From assembly GCA_964581605.1 (NCBI GenBank), contig CAZOPF010000005.1:1-64000 (forward strand): a DNA stretch of 64,000 nt, in the 5' to 3' direction. The notes beneath the pieces are model-generated. The model was not told the DNA's origin and did not search any database. It saw only the letters and a list, made by a program, of their open reading frames with translations. Positions 1 through 8,216 of the stretch are shown here, piece after piece (within the stretch, counting starts at the first letter, position 1; the number at the start of each line of letters is the position of its first letter). The DNA comes from CAADGU01 sp964581605 (lineage in GTDB: Bacteria > Chloroflexota > Anaerolineae > Promineifilales > Promineifilaceae). Both the position numbers and the translations under genes were made by a program.

Positions 1-197
1 TCTTTTTTGTTAATGTCCAAAGAAGTTCAGTCCCAACTGAACTCTAAACTCAAGTTTACAGAAAAAGATTTGCATTACCGTGTTAACCATGTTAAACGGC
101 CGTTAACCAAACTTTATCACGCTCTTAACCCCCAATTGACAGGGGCTTAACAGGCGTGAAGGATGATGTTACCTGGTATGAATAGAAGGAGAATCAA
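1..197 (+). promoter_or_regulatory. Leader region upstream of surE
   Basis: AT-rich leader with three GTTAA(A/C) repeats around 82-107 and one ACGGCCGT at 96-103. A TTGACA hexamer lies at 136-141, but the best partner 17 bases on (AAGGAT, 159-164) is a poor -10, so a promoter here is only a possibility. A clear ribosome binding site AGAAGGAG (184-191) precedes the surE ATG. No other gene is visible in this stretch. Confidence 0.3.
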
Positions 198-1070
198 ATG
201 CACATATTGGTAACAAATGATGATGGCGTAACTGCCCCTGGGCTGCTGGCTTTGGCTCAGGGTATGCGCCGTTTTGGCAAAGTGAGTGTCCTTGCGCCTG
301 ACCATGATTGGTCGGGTGGGGGGCATGTCAAAACGTTAAACCGGCCGCTGCGTGTGCGCCGTGTGAAGTTGGCTGATGAAAGTGTGGCTTTTACCAGCGA
401 TGGCGCACCATCGGATTGTGTGGCGTTAGCACTGATGGGGTTGCTGAATGACAGGGTAGACCTGGTGGTTTCTGGTGTCAATACATCAGCTAATTTGGGG
501 CATGATGTTACCTACTCTGGCACGGTAACGGCCGTTATGGAAGGAATTATCTGGGGGGTGCCTGGTGTAGCTGTGTCGTTGGATGGACGAGGCATTAGCT
601 CCTGGGAGTTGGATTACACAACGGCCGTTGAGGTTGCCTCCCTGGTTGTGCAAACAGTAATAGAAAAAGAACTGCCTGAACGAACATTCCTCAATGTAAA
701 TGTGCCAAACATTCCATTATCCCAATTAAATGGCATCCAACTCACGCGCCAGGGTTTGCGTGTCTACCGTGACCGGCTGGACAAGCGGCAAGACCCACGT
801 GGAAATGATTATTACTGGATTGGTGGTGATCGCCCGACTGGTGTACCCAAAGAGGGAACAGATGTGGGCGCATTGGCTCAGAATTATGCTTCGGTAACAC
901 CTTTACAGCTCGATTTGACGGCGTATCACGCTCTCACCCAATTGGCCGGGTGGGAGTGGCTGGTGCCGGTGATTGCCGGTTCGCCAGCTGGCGAACCGGC
1001 TGGCGAATCAGATGCACGTAACGGCCGTGTGCCATACGAGCCGGTGGCATTAGAAGTGGTGGCGGCGTAG
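198..1070 (+). CDS. surE: 5'/3'-nucleotidase SurE
   Basis: SurE hydrolyses nucleoside monophosphates in the cytoplasm with a divalent metal. The family signature is at the N-terminus: ILVTNDDGVTAPG with the metal-binding Asp pair (residues about 3-15), then GAPSDCVALAL (about 69-79) and SGVNTSANLGHDVTYSGT (about 92-109), which carries the conserved Asn and Ser residues. At 290 residues it is longer than the usual ~250; the excess is a C-terminal Pro/Gly/Glu-rich tail that includes a perfect DNA palindrome (975-1000). The ATG follows AGAAGGAG at good spacing. The small gene at 1089 follows closely and probably shares the transcript. Identification is firm; the tail is probably not part of the enzyme core. 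Confidence 0.95.
   Translation: MHILVTNDDGVTAPGLLALAQGMRRFGKVSVLAPDHDWSGGGHVKTLNRPLRVRRVKLADESVAFTSDGAPSDCVALALMGLLNDRVDLVVSGVNTSANLGHDVTYSGTVTAVMEGIIWGVPGVAVSLDGRGISSWELDYTTAVEVASLVVQTVIEKELPERTFLNVNVPNIPLSQLNGIQLTRQGLRVYRDRLDKRQDPRGNDYYWIGGDRPTGVPKEGTDVGALAQNYASVTPLQLDLTAYHALTQLAGWEWLVPVIAGSPAGEPAGESDARNGRVPYEPVALEVVAA
975..1000. repeat. 26-bp perfect palindrome inside surE
   Basis: The arms GCCGGTTCGCCAG and CTGGCGAACCGGC abut without a loop, and the next bases repeat CTGGCGAA once more. It encodes about residues 260-268 (Gly-Ser-Pro-Ala-Gly-Glu-Pro type) in the non-conserved tail of SurE, so it looks like a repeat that entered the reading frame without disrupting it. Confidence 0.85.
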
Positions 1071-1088
1071 AGCGAGCAGGGAGCGACC

Positions 1089-1319
1089 ATGGTAAATATC
1101 GTACAAGAAGAGAACCAACGATTGAAGGCAGAACTCTCTGCTTTGCGACGGGTGATTATGCAGGTAGAGCCGGTGGTGATGCTGGACGGCCGTTTTGAAG
1201 AGATGATAACCTCTCCCATCGCTGTTATCGAAATAGCCTGCCAGATCATCGCCCAAATTCCCCACACACAGCGACCACCCAATAGTCACAGGTCTTCCCA
1301 GATTTTCTCCCAGATATAA
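1089..1319 (+). CDS. Small hypothetical protein with N-terminal coiled coil
   Basis: A 76-residue product not recognised as any family. Residues about 5-28 (EENQRLKAELSALRRVIMQV) form a short amphipathic leucine-spaced helix likely to be a coiled coil; the rest is mixed and ends in a polar Gln/Ser/Arg-rich tail. It starts 18 bases after the surE stop with an AGGGAG ribosome binding site, and its TAA stop directly abuts a strong terminator (1318-1346). This supports a real gene that closes the surE transcription unit. No function is proposed. Confidence 0.55.
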   Translation: MVNIVQEENQRLKAELSALRRVIMQVEPVVMLDGRFEEMITSPIAVIEIACQIIAQIPHTQRPPNSHRSSQIFSQI

Positions 1320-1346
1320 AAAACTCCGGAGCGCCCGGAGTTTTTT
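1318..1346. terminator. Bidirectional intrinsic terminator
   Basis: Six A, stem CTCCGG (1324-1329), loop AGCGC, stem CCGGAG (1335-1340), then six T. The A and T runs allow it to work in both directions, ending the surE unit on the plus strand and the convergent surface-protein gene (1366-2010) on the minus strand. Confidence 0.92.
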
Positions 1347-1365
1347 GTGACCCATCGCTGGTGGT

Positions 1366-2010
1366 TTATACCTTTCGGCGCCGCCATTGTACGGATAGAC
1401 CGGTGACGAACAGGGCAAGACCGCATACGGCCGTCAACAGCAATATCCCTTGCCATATGATCATTTGCTGCCCCGCAGTCTGTCGTTCAGCACGGCTGGC
1501 TCCAGATTCTGGTAGCAACACGGTGCCACCAGGCAGCCGGATAATGGCGTTTGTGCCTTTCGTCAGGCAGAAATTGACATTCGCATGATTGAGGCTTTCC
1601 GGGTAAACAGGCACATACACCGTACTTTCTGTGGTTGGAGTCCAACCTGCACCCGGCATGATGGTTACTTCCCAATAACTATGTCCGGCCGCATACAAAC
1701 CGAAGTCTCCTTTATCACCGGAGTAATGGGTAAATACCGTCTCGCCATCGCTGCTCACAAAGCGCACATCAATCCCCTGGATCGGATTTTCCCCGGCAAC
1801 ACCCGTATTAACACAACGGCCGTCGCCGTCTACATCCTCATACACAAACCCGGCAATGGAACCACGCTGATCAGCAGAATCTTCATTGCCGCCGCCGCCG
1901 GGCGGGGCCACATTGGTGGGAGTGGGGCGTGGTTCCTGTGCCCACGCCCCTCCAGCCCACATCAACCAGACCACTGCCACCAATAGGCCTGTTACACTCT
2001 TTCGCCACAT
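1366..2010 (-). CDS. Secreted surface protein with SdrD/Cna-B-like domain and LPESG-type C-terminal anchor
   Basis: The 214-residue product has a signal peptide (about 1-26, ending GGAWA-Q), a Pro/Gly-rich linker and one beta-sandwich domain of the SdrD-B/Cna-B kind (SIAGFVYEDVDGDGRC with a calcium-type DxDxD motif, about 50-65). The C-terminus has LPESG (about 166-170), a spacer, a hydrophobic helix (about 188-209) and the basic end RRRKV. This order of motif, membrane helix and positive charges is that of sortase substrates, although the spacer of ~17 residues is longer than usual. No sortase gene is in the window. The start is the third of three consecutive ATGs because GGGAGGT ends eight bases upstream; the longer TTG-started frame to 2034 would place the ribosome site inside the gene. 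Confidence 0.75.
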   Translation of the reverse strand: MWRKSVTGLLVAVVWLMWAGGAWAQEPRPTPTNVAPPGGGGNEDSADQRGSIAGFVYEDVDGDGRCVNTGVAGENPIQGIDVRFVSSDGETVFTHYSGDKGDFGLYAAGHSYWEVTIMPGAGWTPTTESTVYVPVYPESLNHANVNFCLTKGTNAIIRLPGGTVLLPESGASRAERQTAGQQMIIWQGILLLTAVCGLALFVTGLSVQWRRRKV

Positions 2011-2195
2011 CATCATGACCTCCCAGATTACCAACTGCGGTCTGTTCTCCTGAAGGCAGTCGGTCTCAATAAAATAACATAATGCCCAGCATGCTGATTA
2101 TACAACTGTTTTTTGTTTATGTTAAGACCGGCTACCTGTCTGATGGGAGAAGCTCTATTTAACCCACCTTTGTGTCAAGGCTAGAAAATTTGCCT

Positions 2196-2223
2196 GTCTC
2201 ATTAAGTTTCATATAATTGAGAC
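2196..2223. promoter_or_regulatory. Possible operator upstream of metal-binding lipoprotein gene
   Basis: An interrupted inverted repeat, GTCTCA (2196-2201) and TGAGAC (2218-2223), lies 42 bases before the lipoprotein start. Just after it, AAATATCAA occurs twice (around 2225-2249). Metal-uptake genes are commonly controlled by Fur/Zur/MntR-type dimers binding such repeats, so an operator is plausible, but no match to a known box can be claimed. Confidence 0.35.
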
Positions 2224-2265
2224 AAAATATCAACGATATAAAATATCAATAAGGCGCGAAAGAGT

Positions 2266-3330
2266 ATGAAAGTCATGCGGAAAATCTGGCGGATGCAGGT
2301 AACAGGCTTATTCCTGGTGGCAATCTGCCTTTCACGAGTTGGTTGTGCTAATAATGCACGGCAAGAAGCAACGGCCGTGCCCATCACTTCGGCCACCCCT
2401 GCTGAAGTAGCCGGGCATATGGATGAAATGATGCTTACATTGCCCTCAATAACGGCGGTCGATCGGAAAGATGCACCGCTCCAAGTGGTGGCGACGACCA
2501 GCATTATTGGCGATGTGGTGGCGCAGGTAGGTGGTGATGCGATTGCTCTTACAACCCTGATAGAACCAGGGCAAGATCCACATAGTTTTGTACCGGGGGC
2601 AAGAGAGTTAACGGCCGTCACCGAAGCCCACGTCATCTTCATTAATGGCTGGAACTTGGAAGAAAATCTGGTGCATGATCTGCAAAGCATCGGCGAAAAG
2701 GGCACACTTGTCCCCATCTCGGCGAACATCGAACCCATCGCCTTTGGCGAAACTGGCGAACACGAAGAGGAGCATGAGCATACACACAGGGGGGCAGACC
2801 CTCATGTCTGGCAATCTATTCAGAATGTCAGGCAGTGGGTAGCAAACATACAACAGGTGTTAAGTGCAAGTGATCCAGCTAATAGGGCCGTTTATGAAGC
2901 AAATGCGGCCGCTTATCTGGCGGAACTGGCCGAGCTGGAAGAATATGCTCAGGCCACACTGGCGACCATCCCACCGGAAAATCGCATTCTCATCACCAAC
3001 CATGATGCACTGGCTTACTTTGCGCGGGATTATGACTTTGATATATCAGGCACCGTGATCCCTGGGGCCAGTACACTGGCTGAAACCTCGGCCACCGATC
3101 TGGCTGCACTGGTGGAAACCATGACAGAACAGGGCATCTGCACCATCTTTGCCGAAAATACCAATAATACGGAGTTGGCAGCGGCAGTAGCGGCCGAATT
3201 ACCAGGCTGTGATTCGGTACGCATCTTAACGCTCTATACGGATGCGCTGGGGGGCACGGGTAGCAGGGCAGACAGTTATATTGGCATGTTTCGTGCCAAT
3301 GTGGAAACTATTGTTGAAGGATTGCGTTAG
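2266..3330 (+). CDS. Metal ABC transporter substrate-binding lipoprotein (ZnuA/TroA family)
   Basis: Captures a divalent metal, probably zinc or manganese, outside the cell membrane for an ABC importer. The N-terminus is a lipoprotein signal ending at the lipobox Cys of SRVGC (about residue 27). A ~40-residue linker precedes the cluster A-I fold: VVATTSIIGDVVAQVGGD (about 77-94), the first metal His in EPGQDPHSF (about 108-116), a His/Glu-rich loop HEEEHEHTH (about 167-175), ADPHVW with the second His, ITNHDALAYFA with the third, and TLYTDALG near the end with the Asp. All expected ligands are present and the loop suggests zinc. No ATPase or permease gene lies beside it, so its transporter must be encoded elsewhere. 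Length 354 is normal with the linker. Confidence 0.88.
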   Translation: MKVMRKIWRMQVTGLFLVAICLSRVGCANNARQEATAVPITSATPAEVAGHMDEMMLTLPSITAVDRKDAPLQVVATTSIIGDVVAQVGGDAIALTTLIEPGQDPHSFVPGARELTAVTEAHVIFINGWNLEENLVHDLQSIGEKGTLVPISANIEPIAFGETGEHEEEHEHTHRGADPHVWQSIQNVRQWVANIQQVLSASDPANRAVYEANAAAYLAELAELEEYAQATLATIPPENRILITNHDALAYFARDYDFDISGTVIPGASTLAETSATDLAALVETMTEQGICTIFAENTNNTELAAAVAAELPGCDSVRILTLYTDALGGTGSRADSYIGMFRANVETIVEGLR

Positions 3331-3414
3331 GTTCTTTGAAAATGATCCTCAGAATTACACAGATTTCGCAGATGCAAATAATCTGCGTTCGCTGTCTAAT
3401 CTGGGGATGTTCAT

Positions 3415-3522
3415 TTAGTGAGCGTCTAAAAATTGCTTGCTGATTTGGAGTGCGGACAACTTGTCTGCTGCGGGCAGGCTGCCCGCGCTCCAACAGGGAA
3501 CTTATTTCTGGACGCTCACTAA
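3415..3522. mobile_element. MITE-like element, family A (TIR TTAGTGAGCGTC), with nested palindromes
   Basis: A 108-bp element bounded by perfect 12-bp inverted repeats TTAGTGAGCGTC (3415-3426) and GACGCTCACTAA (3511-3522). Inside lies a GC-rich three-way-junction structure: outer stem TTGGAG/CTCCAA (3445-3450, 3488-3493) enclosing GACAA-C-TTGTC and GCGGGCAG-G-CTGCCCGC hairpins. It encodes no protein. A solo end of the same family lies at 39425-39443. The right end supplies the TAG stop of the gene at 3519-4487. Confidence 0.7.
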
Positions 3523-4487
3523 GGTCTGGCAAAACTTGCCACAATAGGCTGATGATCCGAACTGCCGCTGTTATCAATCACGTAGACGCCATTCGCTCTT
3601 AAATTTCCCCGGTAGAGAATGTAATCAATGTGCTGCAAATTCTGGTCTGGTGATGCGCCGGGCAGTATCAGATTGGGGCGGCTGTGGGCGGCATTGGCCA
3701 GTGTTTCCGCCAGCATTCGGTAAGAACTGGAACTCTCCTTGCTGTTACAGTCACAGCCAACGATAACGGTTCCCTCTTGTTTAGCCAGCGCCGCCAACAA
3801 AAGTTCTGCCTGCCGGTTTTGTAGCCGGGTGCGTTCGCCAATGGCCTGCGGAATTTGGTGCGGCGGCACCCAACGTAAGCCATAAGCCCGCAGATGCACG
3901 GCCGTAAACACCACTCGCTCCCCTTCAATTTCCACCACCACCATCGTCGCCGGGCGATCATCCCCCAGGTCAATGATTTGTTGGTGAAGGAAGGGATAGC
4001 GGCTGAACACGGCCGTCGTGCCATACTCATTGTGGGCGCCGATCAGCGAATACGGATAGTTTACTGCCAGCCGCTCTCGCAACTCAGCCATCATGCGCGG
4101 CCGTACCTCTTGCAAAGCCACCAGGTCGGGTGCATACGTTTGAATAACAGCAGCCACACCATCCGCGTTCTGGTTACTGAACAGGATGTTATAGCTCATC
4201 ACCCGCAGCACGGCCGTGCCCGGCTCGCTCCTTTGTGGCAGTAAATACGGCCGATACAACCAGACAAATAGCAACAGCGGCAATCCAGCTATTGCCGCCA
4301 ACCGCCAATGGCGTTTAGCAGCCAAAGTAATCATCAAGACCGCTGCGGGTATAAACAGATAAGGCACAACCCGGTTCACCATCACCAGCGGCCAAAACCG
4401 GTCGGCCGTCAACCACCACAACCCAAACCAGAGCGCCAGCAAAACCAGGTAAACGGCCGTCACCATCCCCCATCTTCTCTCATTCAT
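3519..4487 (-). CDS. Membrane-anchored endonuclease/exonuclease/phosphatase (EEP) family protein
   Basis: A phosphodiesterase-fold hydrolase tethered to the membrane; the substrate (nucleic acid, phosphoinositide or sphingolipid type) cannot be told. Three hydrophobic helices occupy about residues 8-85, followed by the EEP domain with all motifs: VMSYNILFSNQN (metal Asn), LVALQEVRP (Glu), YGTTAVFSRYP, TAVHLRAYG, GCDCNS (in place of the usual GDFN), HIDYIL and a final SDHQPI catalytic Asp-His. The start at 4487 is chosen because a TTG start at 4532 has no good ribosome site, whereas GGAG precedes this ATG. The stop codon TAG lies inside a MITE terminal repeat, so a few native C-terminal residues may have been lost. 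It is divergent from sbcC. Confidence 0.8.
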   Translation of the reverse strand: MNERRWGMVTAVYLVLLALWFGLWWLTADRFWPLVMVNRVVPYLFIPAAVLMITLAAKRHWRLAAIAGLPLLLFVWLYRPYLLPQRSEPGTAVLRVMSYNILFSNQNADGVAAVIQTYAPDLVALQEVRPRMMAELRERLAVNYPYSLIGAHNEYGTTAVFSRYPFLHQQIIDLGDDRPATMVVVEIEGERVVFTAVHLRAYGLRWVPPHQIPQAIGERTRLQNRQAELLLAALAKQEGTVIVGCDCNSKESSSSYRMLAETLANAAHSRPNLILPGASPDQNLQHIDYILYRGNLRANGVYVIDNSGSSDHQPIVASFARP

Positions 4488-4524
4488 TCGTTTCCACTCC
4501 ACACTTACGCTAAAATCCTGAAAA

Positions 4525-4563
4525 ATTGACAATGGTCAATTGATAATTTTCAATTGACAATTT
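4525..4563. repeat. AATTGACAATT-type repeat between divergent genes
   Basis: Repeated forward and inverted copies of ATTGACAA / TTGTCAAT (ATTGACaatGGTCAAT, then CAATTGACAATT) fill the gap between the EEP gene and sbcC. It is AT-rich against a GC-rich background and includes TTGACA-like hexamers, so it could supply promoters, but it also resembles the short tandem repeats elsewhere in the window. Confidence 0.5.
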
Positions 4564-4573
4564 CCCATTCTCC

Positions 4574-7561
4574 ATGATTCCACTTAAACTCGAACTAACC
4601 AACTTCCTCTCCTACCGCGACACGGCCGTACTCACCTTCGACCACATCCACCTGGCCTGCATCGCCGGGGCCAACGGCGCGGGCAAATCCAGCCTGCTTG
4701 ATGGCATCACCTGGGCCTTGTTCGGCCGCAGCCGCAGCAAACTGGACGACGATATGGTCAACAAATGGGCAATCGCCAACAAACAGGCGGCCGAAGTCCG
4801 TTTCACCTTCGCCCTGGAAAACAGCGTCTACCGCGTCACCCGCCGCAAACCACATGGCAAAACCACCACGCTCGACCTGGATGTGCGCGGCGGCGAATCC
4901 AGTTGGAAAACGCTGACGGAAAGCAAAGTGCGCGAAACACAGGCAGCCATTGAAAAACTGCTGCGCATGAATTATGACACCTTCATCAACGCCAGCTTTT
5001 TGTTGCAAGGCAAAGCGGACGAATTCACCACCAAGACCCCCAACAAACGCAAAGAAATCCTGGCCGAACTGCTGGGCCTGGGTGAATGGGATGTGTACAA
5101 AGAAGCGGCCAGCGAACGGCGCAAACAGGCCGAAGGGCAACGGGCACTGCTGGACGCTACACTTGGTGAAATTGAAAATGAACTGGGCGAAGAGGAGACA
5201 AGGCAGGCAGCGTTAACGGCCGCACAAGAAACACATGCCGCTATCACCGCCCGGCTGGCCGACAAACAGGCGTTGTATGATGAATTGCGCCGCACCGAAG
5301 CGGCCATCGCCCAACAAAAAAAGAATATCGAAAATCTGAAAACGAACCTGTCCCGCGCCGAACGCACCCTGGCTGACCTGCATAAAGCGCAGCAGCGGCA
5401 GCAGGCGGAACGGGAAAGTTACACGGCCGTACTCGCCGAAACCGAAACCATCACCGCCGCCTTCGCCGCCTGGCAGGCCGCTGACCAGCAGGTGCAGGCT
5501 TGGCAAAACAAAGCCGACGAGTACAACCGGCTGTTGCAGGCCAGACGGCCGTATGAACTGACCATTGCCCAGGAAAAAAGCCGCCTGGAACAACGGCAGC
5601 GTGAACTGGAAAACCAACAGACGGCCGTGACCAAAGCCGCCGCTGAAAAGGTAGAAGTGGCCGCCCAACTGGCGGCAGCGCAGGTGGAATTAACGGCGGT
5701 GCAAGACAACCTCACGGCCGTTACCGCCCAGGAAGAACAGTGGCAAACACACCGCGCCCAATTAAGCCAGCTTGAAGCGCAGCGCCAATCCCAACAGCGC
5801 GAACTGGCACAGTTGCAAACCCGCGCTGCCCAGATGGACAAGATGCGCGGCGAGCAAACCACCGTCGCTCAAAATCTGGCAGCGGCGGAGAAGGAACTAA
5901 CGGCCGTCACCGCTGAAATCGCCGCCCTGTCCGAAACGCATCAAAAGTATTCCCTTTGCCTGGCTGAGAAAAACAATCTGGAAGCCGACCAACCCCGCCT
6001 GCGTGACCTGTTCAAACAAAAACGCGAACGTATTGGCCAGTTGGAAGCGCAAACCGGCGGCGATTGCCCGCTTTGCGGCCAACCGCTGTCTGCCGATCAC
6101 CGCCAGACGGTGTTGGCCGAACTCAACGGCGAATTGCAGACGATGGAAGCGCAAGGCAAAGCCAATAAGGAGCGCATTGAGGCATTGGCGGCAGAAGTAG
6201 CCGCGTTGGATGCCCGCATCAAACAGTCGCCCAAACTGGAACAACAGCAGCAAACCCAACAAGACCGCAAAGCCCGCGCCCAGGCAAAACTAGATGAAAT
6301 TGCTGCCACCCTGGCCGAATGGGAAGCCGACGGTTTAGGGCAACTGGCCGCACTGCAAACGGCCGTCACCGATACCACCGCTCTGGATACGCTCAAAAAA
6401 GAAGCGGCCGCCCTGGAAACGGCCGTGCGCCAAAAGGCCCCGCTGGACAAAAAACGGCAGGACACCGAACGCCTCATCGCCAACCAGCAGGCGCGGCTGG
6501 CCGAAATTGACCGCCTGACTGATCAATGGCAGCAAGCCGGACAGGCCGAACTGGCCCAAGTAGCCCGGCGTTTGGCCGCCGCCGATTTTGACGCTGCCGC
6601 GCAACAGGCATTGGCGGAACTGGATGGGCAGGTCACGGCCGTTGGCTATGACCCCGCCGCCCACGCCGCCACCCGCGCCGCCCGCGACGAATTGGCCGGC
6701 GCCCCGGAAAAGCAGCAACAGTTGGCGAAAGCACAGGCCGCCGTCGCCCCCCTGGAAACCGCGCTGACCGAGTTGGCCGCCCAAATTGCCAATCAGCAGC
6801 AGACGGTGGCCGATTTTCAACAGCAGGTGGAGACGGCCGTGACCGAACTAGAAACCCTCACCGCCGACGGGGCTGACCTCCGCCGTGTGGAGGATGAACT
6901 GTTCCGGCTGCGTGAAGAAGAGAACGCCGCCAGCCGCCAGGTGGGGGTCGCTCAAAACCGGCTGGCGGTGCTGTCCGACCAGCGCGACCGCCAGACCCGC
7001 CTGACTGCCGAACGAGTCACGCAGACGGTACACATTCAACGTTGGAAAACGCTGGAAAAGGCGTTTGGCCGCGAGGGAGTGCAGGCGCTGTTGATCGAGC
7101 AGGCCATCCCGGCTATTGAAGAACATGCCAACGACCTGCTGGAGCGGCTGACCGGCGGCGAAATGCGCGTCAGCTTCCCCACGCAGCGCCAAAACAAGAG
7201 CAACGAGGTGATGCGGGAGACGCTGGATATTCGGATTCAGGACAATGCGGGCGAACGGCCGTATGACAATTTCAGCGGCGGTGAACAGTTCCGGGTCAAC
7301 TTTGCCATCCGGTTGGCGCTTTCCCAACTGCTGGCCAAACGGGCCGGGGCGCGGCTGCAAACGTTGGTCATTGACGAAGGTTTTGGCAGCCAGGACCCCC
7401 AGGGTCGCCAACGGCTGATCGAGGCGATCAACACCATTCAAAACGACTTCCAGGTTATCCTGGTCATCACCCACATAGACGAGCTGCGCGACGCTTTCCC
7501 GACGCGCATCCAGGTGGAGAAACGGCCGTCTGGTTCGGTGATTGAGGTGATCAGGTGCTGA
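4574..7561 (+). CDS. sbcC: SbcC/Rad50-type SMC-like ATPase
   Basis: The ATPase subunit of the SbcCD (Mre11-Rad50) nuclease that processes DNA ends and hairpins. The 995 residues show a Walker A GANGAGKS (32-39), Q-loop ASFLLQGKADEF (about 141-152), long Ala/Gln/Glu-rich coiled coils, a zinc-hook CPLC (498-501) at the middle, a second coiled coil, the ABC signature FSGGEQ (about 900-905) and Walker B LVIDEGFGS (about 931-939). Size and symmetry match bacterial SbcC. No sbcD lies next to it; the divergent EEP-fold gene is unrelated to Mre11. The gene carries about twelve ACGGCCGT copies. Its last codons (Glu-Val-Ile-Arg-Cys-stop) are written by the first unit of a tandem repeat (7544-7639), so the natural C-terminus may have been replaced. 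No Shine-Dalgarno sequence is evident. Confidence 0.9.
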   Translation: MIPLKLELTNFLSYRDTAVLTFDHIHLACIAGANGAGKSSLLDGITWALFGRSRSKLDDDMVNKWAIANKQAAEVRFTFALENSVYRVTRRKPHGKTTTLDLDVRGGESSWKTLTESKVRETQAAIEKLLRMNYDTFINASFLLQGKADEFTTKTPNKRKEILAELLGLGEWDVYKEAASERRKQAEGQRALLDATLGEIENELGEEETRQAALTAAQETHAAITARLADKQALYDELRRTEAAIAQQKKNIENLKTNLSRAERTLADLHKAQQRQQAERESYTAVLAETETITAAFAAWQAADQQVQAWQNKADEYNRLLQARRPYELTIAQEKSRLEQRQRELENQQTAVTKAAAEKVEVAAQLAAAQVELTAVQDNLTAVTAQEEQWQTHRAQLSQLEAQRQSQQRELAQLQTRAAQMDKMRGEQTTVAQNLAAAEKELTAVTAEIAALSETHQKYSLCLAEKNNLEADQPRLRDLFKQKRERIGQLEAQTGGDCPLCGQPLSADHRQTVLAELNGELQTMEAQGKANKERIEALAAEVAALDARIKQSPKLEQQQQTQQDRKARAQAKLDEIAATLAEWEADGLGQLAALQTAVTDTTALDTLKKEAAALETAVRQKAPLDKKRQDTERLIANQQARLAEIDRLTDQWQQAGQAELAQVARRLAAADFDAAAQQALAELDGQVTAVGYDPAAHAATRAARDELAGAPEKQQQLAKAQAAVAPLETALTELAAQIANQQQTVADFQQQVETAVTELETLTADGADLRRVEDELFRLREEENAASRQVGVAQNRLAVLSDQRDRQTRLTAERVTQTVHIQRWKTLEKAFGREGVQALLIEQAIPAIEEHANDLLERLTGGEMRVSFPTQRQNKSNEVMRETLDIRIQDNAGERPYDNFSGGEQFRVNFAIRLALSQLLAKRAGARLQTLVIDEGFGSQDPQGRQRLIEAINTIQNDFQVILVITHIDELRDAFPTRIQVEKRPSGSVIEVIRC

Positions 7562-7639
7562 GGTGATCAGGTGCTGAGGTGATCAGGTGCTGAGGTGAGG
7601 AGGTGAGGAGGTGAGGAGGTGAGGAGGTGAGGAGGTGAG
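7544..7639. repeat. Tandem repeat: 3 x 16 bp then 6 x 8 bp
   Basis: Three perfect units of GAGGTGATCAGGTGCT (7544-7559, 7560-7575, 7576-7591) run without interruption into six perfect units of GAGGTGAG (7592-7639). The second unit type is a shortened form of the first, suggesting stepwise slippage. The first unit supplies the 3' end and TGA stop of sbcC. Confidence 0.95.
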
Positions 7640-7680
7640 GGGGGCTTGTTAGTGGTAATGGCCCGTAATGCGTAATCCAA

Positions 7681-8181
7681 TCACGGATTCCCCACAGCCG
7701 CGGCACGGGTGCGGATTTGCAGCAGCAGTTCAAACAGGATGAGAACGCCGGCCACCAACAGTGCGGCCGCAATACCAAAAGCTCGATTCATTTGCAGCCA
7801 GATGCAAAAGGCAACCCAAAAACCCGCCCCCATCGATTGCCGCAGCACTACCAGAAATGGCGCCGAAGTAGATGCGCCGAAACGTTCATCGGCATAACGG
7901 CCGAACCGTTTATTCAAAAAATAGGCAATCGGCAGCGCCAGCCCCGTCGCCATTAACATGATGGTTGCCAGAAATACGAGGATGAGTTCATTATTGGCCG
8001 CTTCCAACAAACTGGCTGCGTCCACCCGATCCAGAGCGGTGGCCCGCACCAGGTCGAGCCGGTTGGTATCAATGGGCCAGAAATTATTGACCACATACTC
8101 TAACGCCACAAAACCAATGAAGAACAGGCCAACCCCCAATAATAAATAGGGAATCACGCCCATGCGCTGCAAAATTTTCAT
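7681..8181 (-). CDS. Integral membrane protein of unknown function, end of AAA+/TPR operon
   Basis: 166 residues with hydrophobic helices at about 9-32 (PYLLLGVGLFFIGFVALEYV), 66-87, 107-128 and 132-152. A charged extracellular or cytoplasmic loop (about 34-62, rich in Asp/Asn/Arg) lies between helices one and two. No family is recognised. It begins 35 bases after the AAA+ ATPase stop on the same strand, so it is probably the last gene of the six-gene operon and may be a membrane partner of that ATPase. It ends just beside the tandem repeat after sbcC. Confidence 0.65.
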   Translation of the reverse strand: MKILQRMGVIPYLLLGVGLFFIGFVALEYVVNNFWPIDTNRLDLVRATALDRVDAASLLEAANNELILVFLATIMLMATGLALPIAYFLNKRFGRYADERFGASTSAPFLVVLRQSMGAGFWVAFCIWLQMNRAFGIAAALLVAGVLILFELLLQIRTRAAAVGNP

Positions 8182-8216
8182 GTGGAAATTATAACCTTTT
8201 CATTTGGCCGAAACGA

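Noticed and set aside
136..164. Promoter TTGACA for surE
   Set aside because: The -35 is perfect but no acceptable -10 lies 16-18 bases downstream; kept only as a weak regulatory region.
7544..7639. CRISPR-like array
   Set aside because: Units are directly adjacent with no spacers and are only 16 and 8 bases; it is a simple tandem repeat. No cas gene is near.
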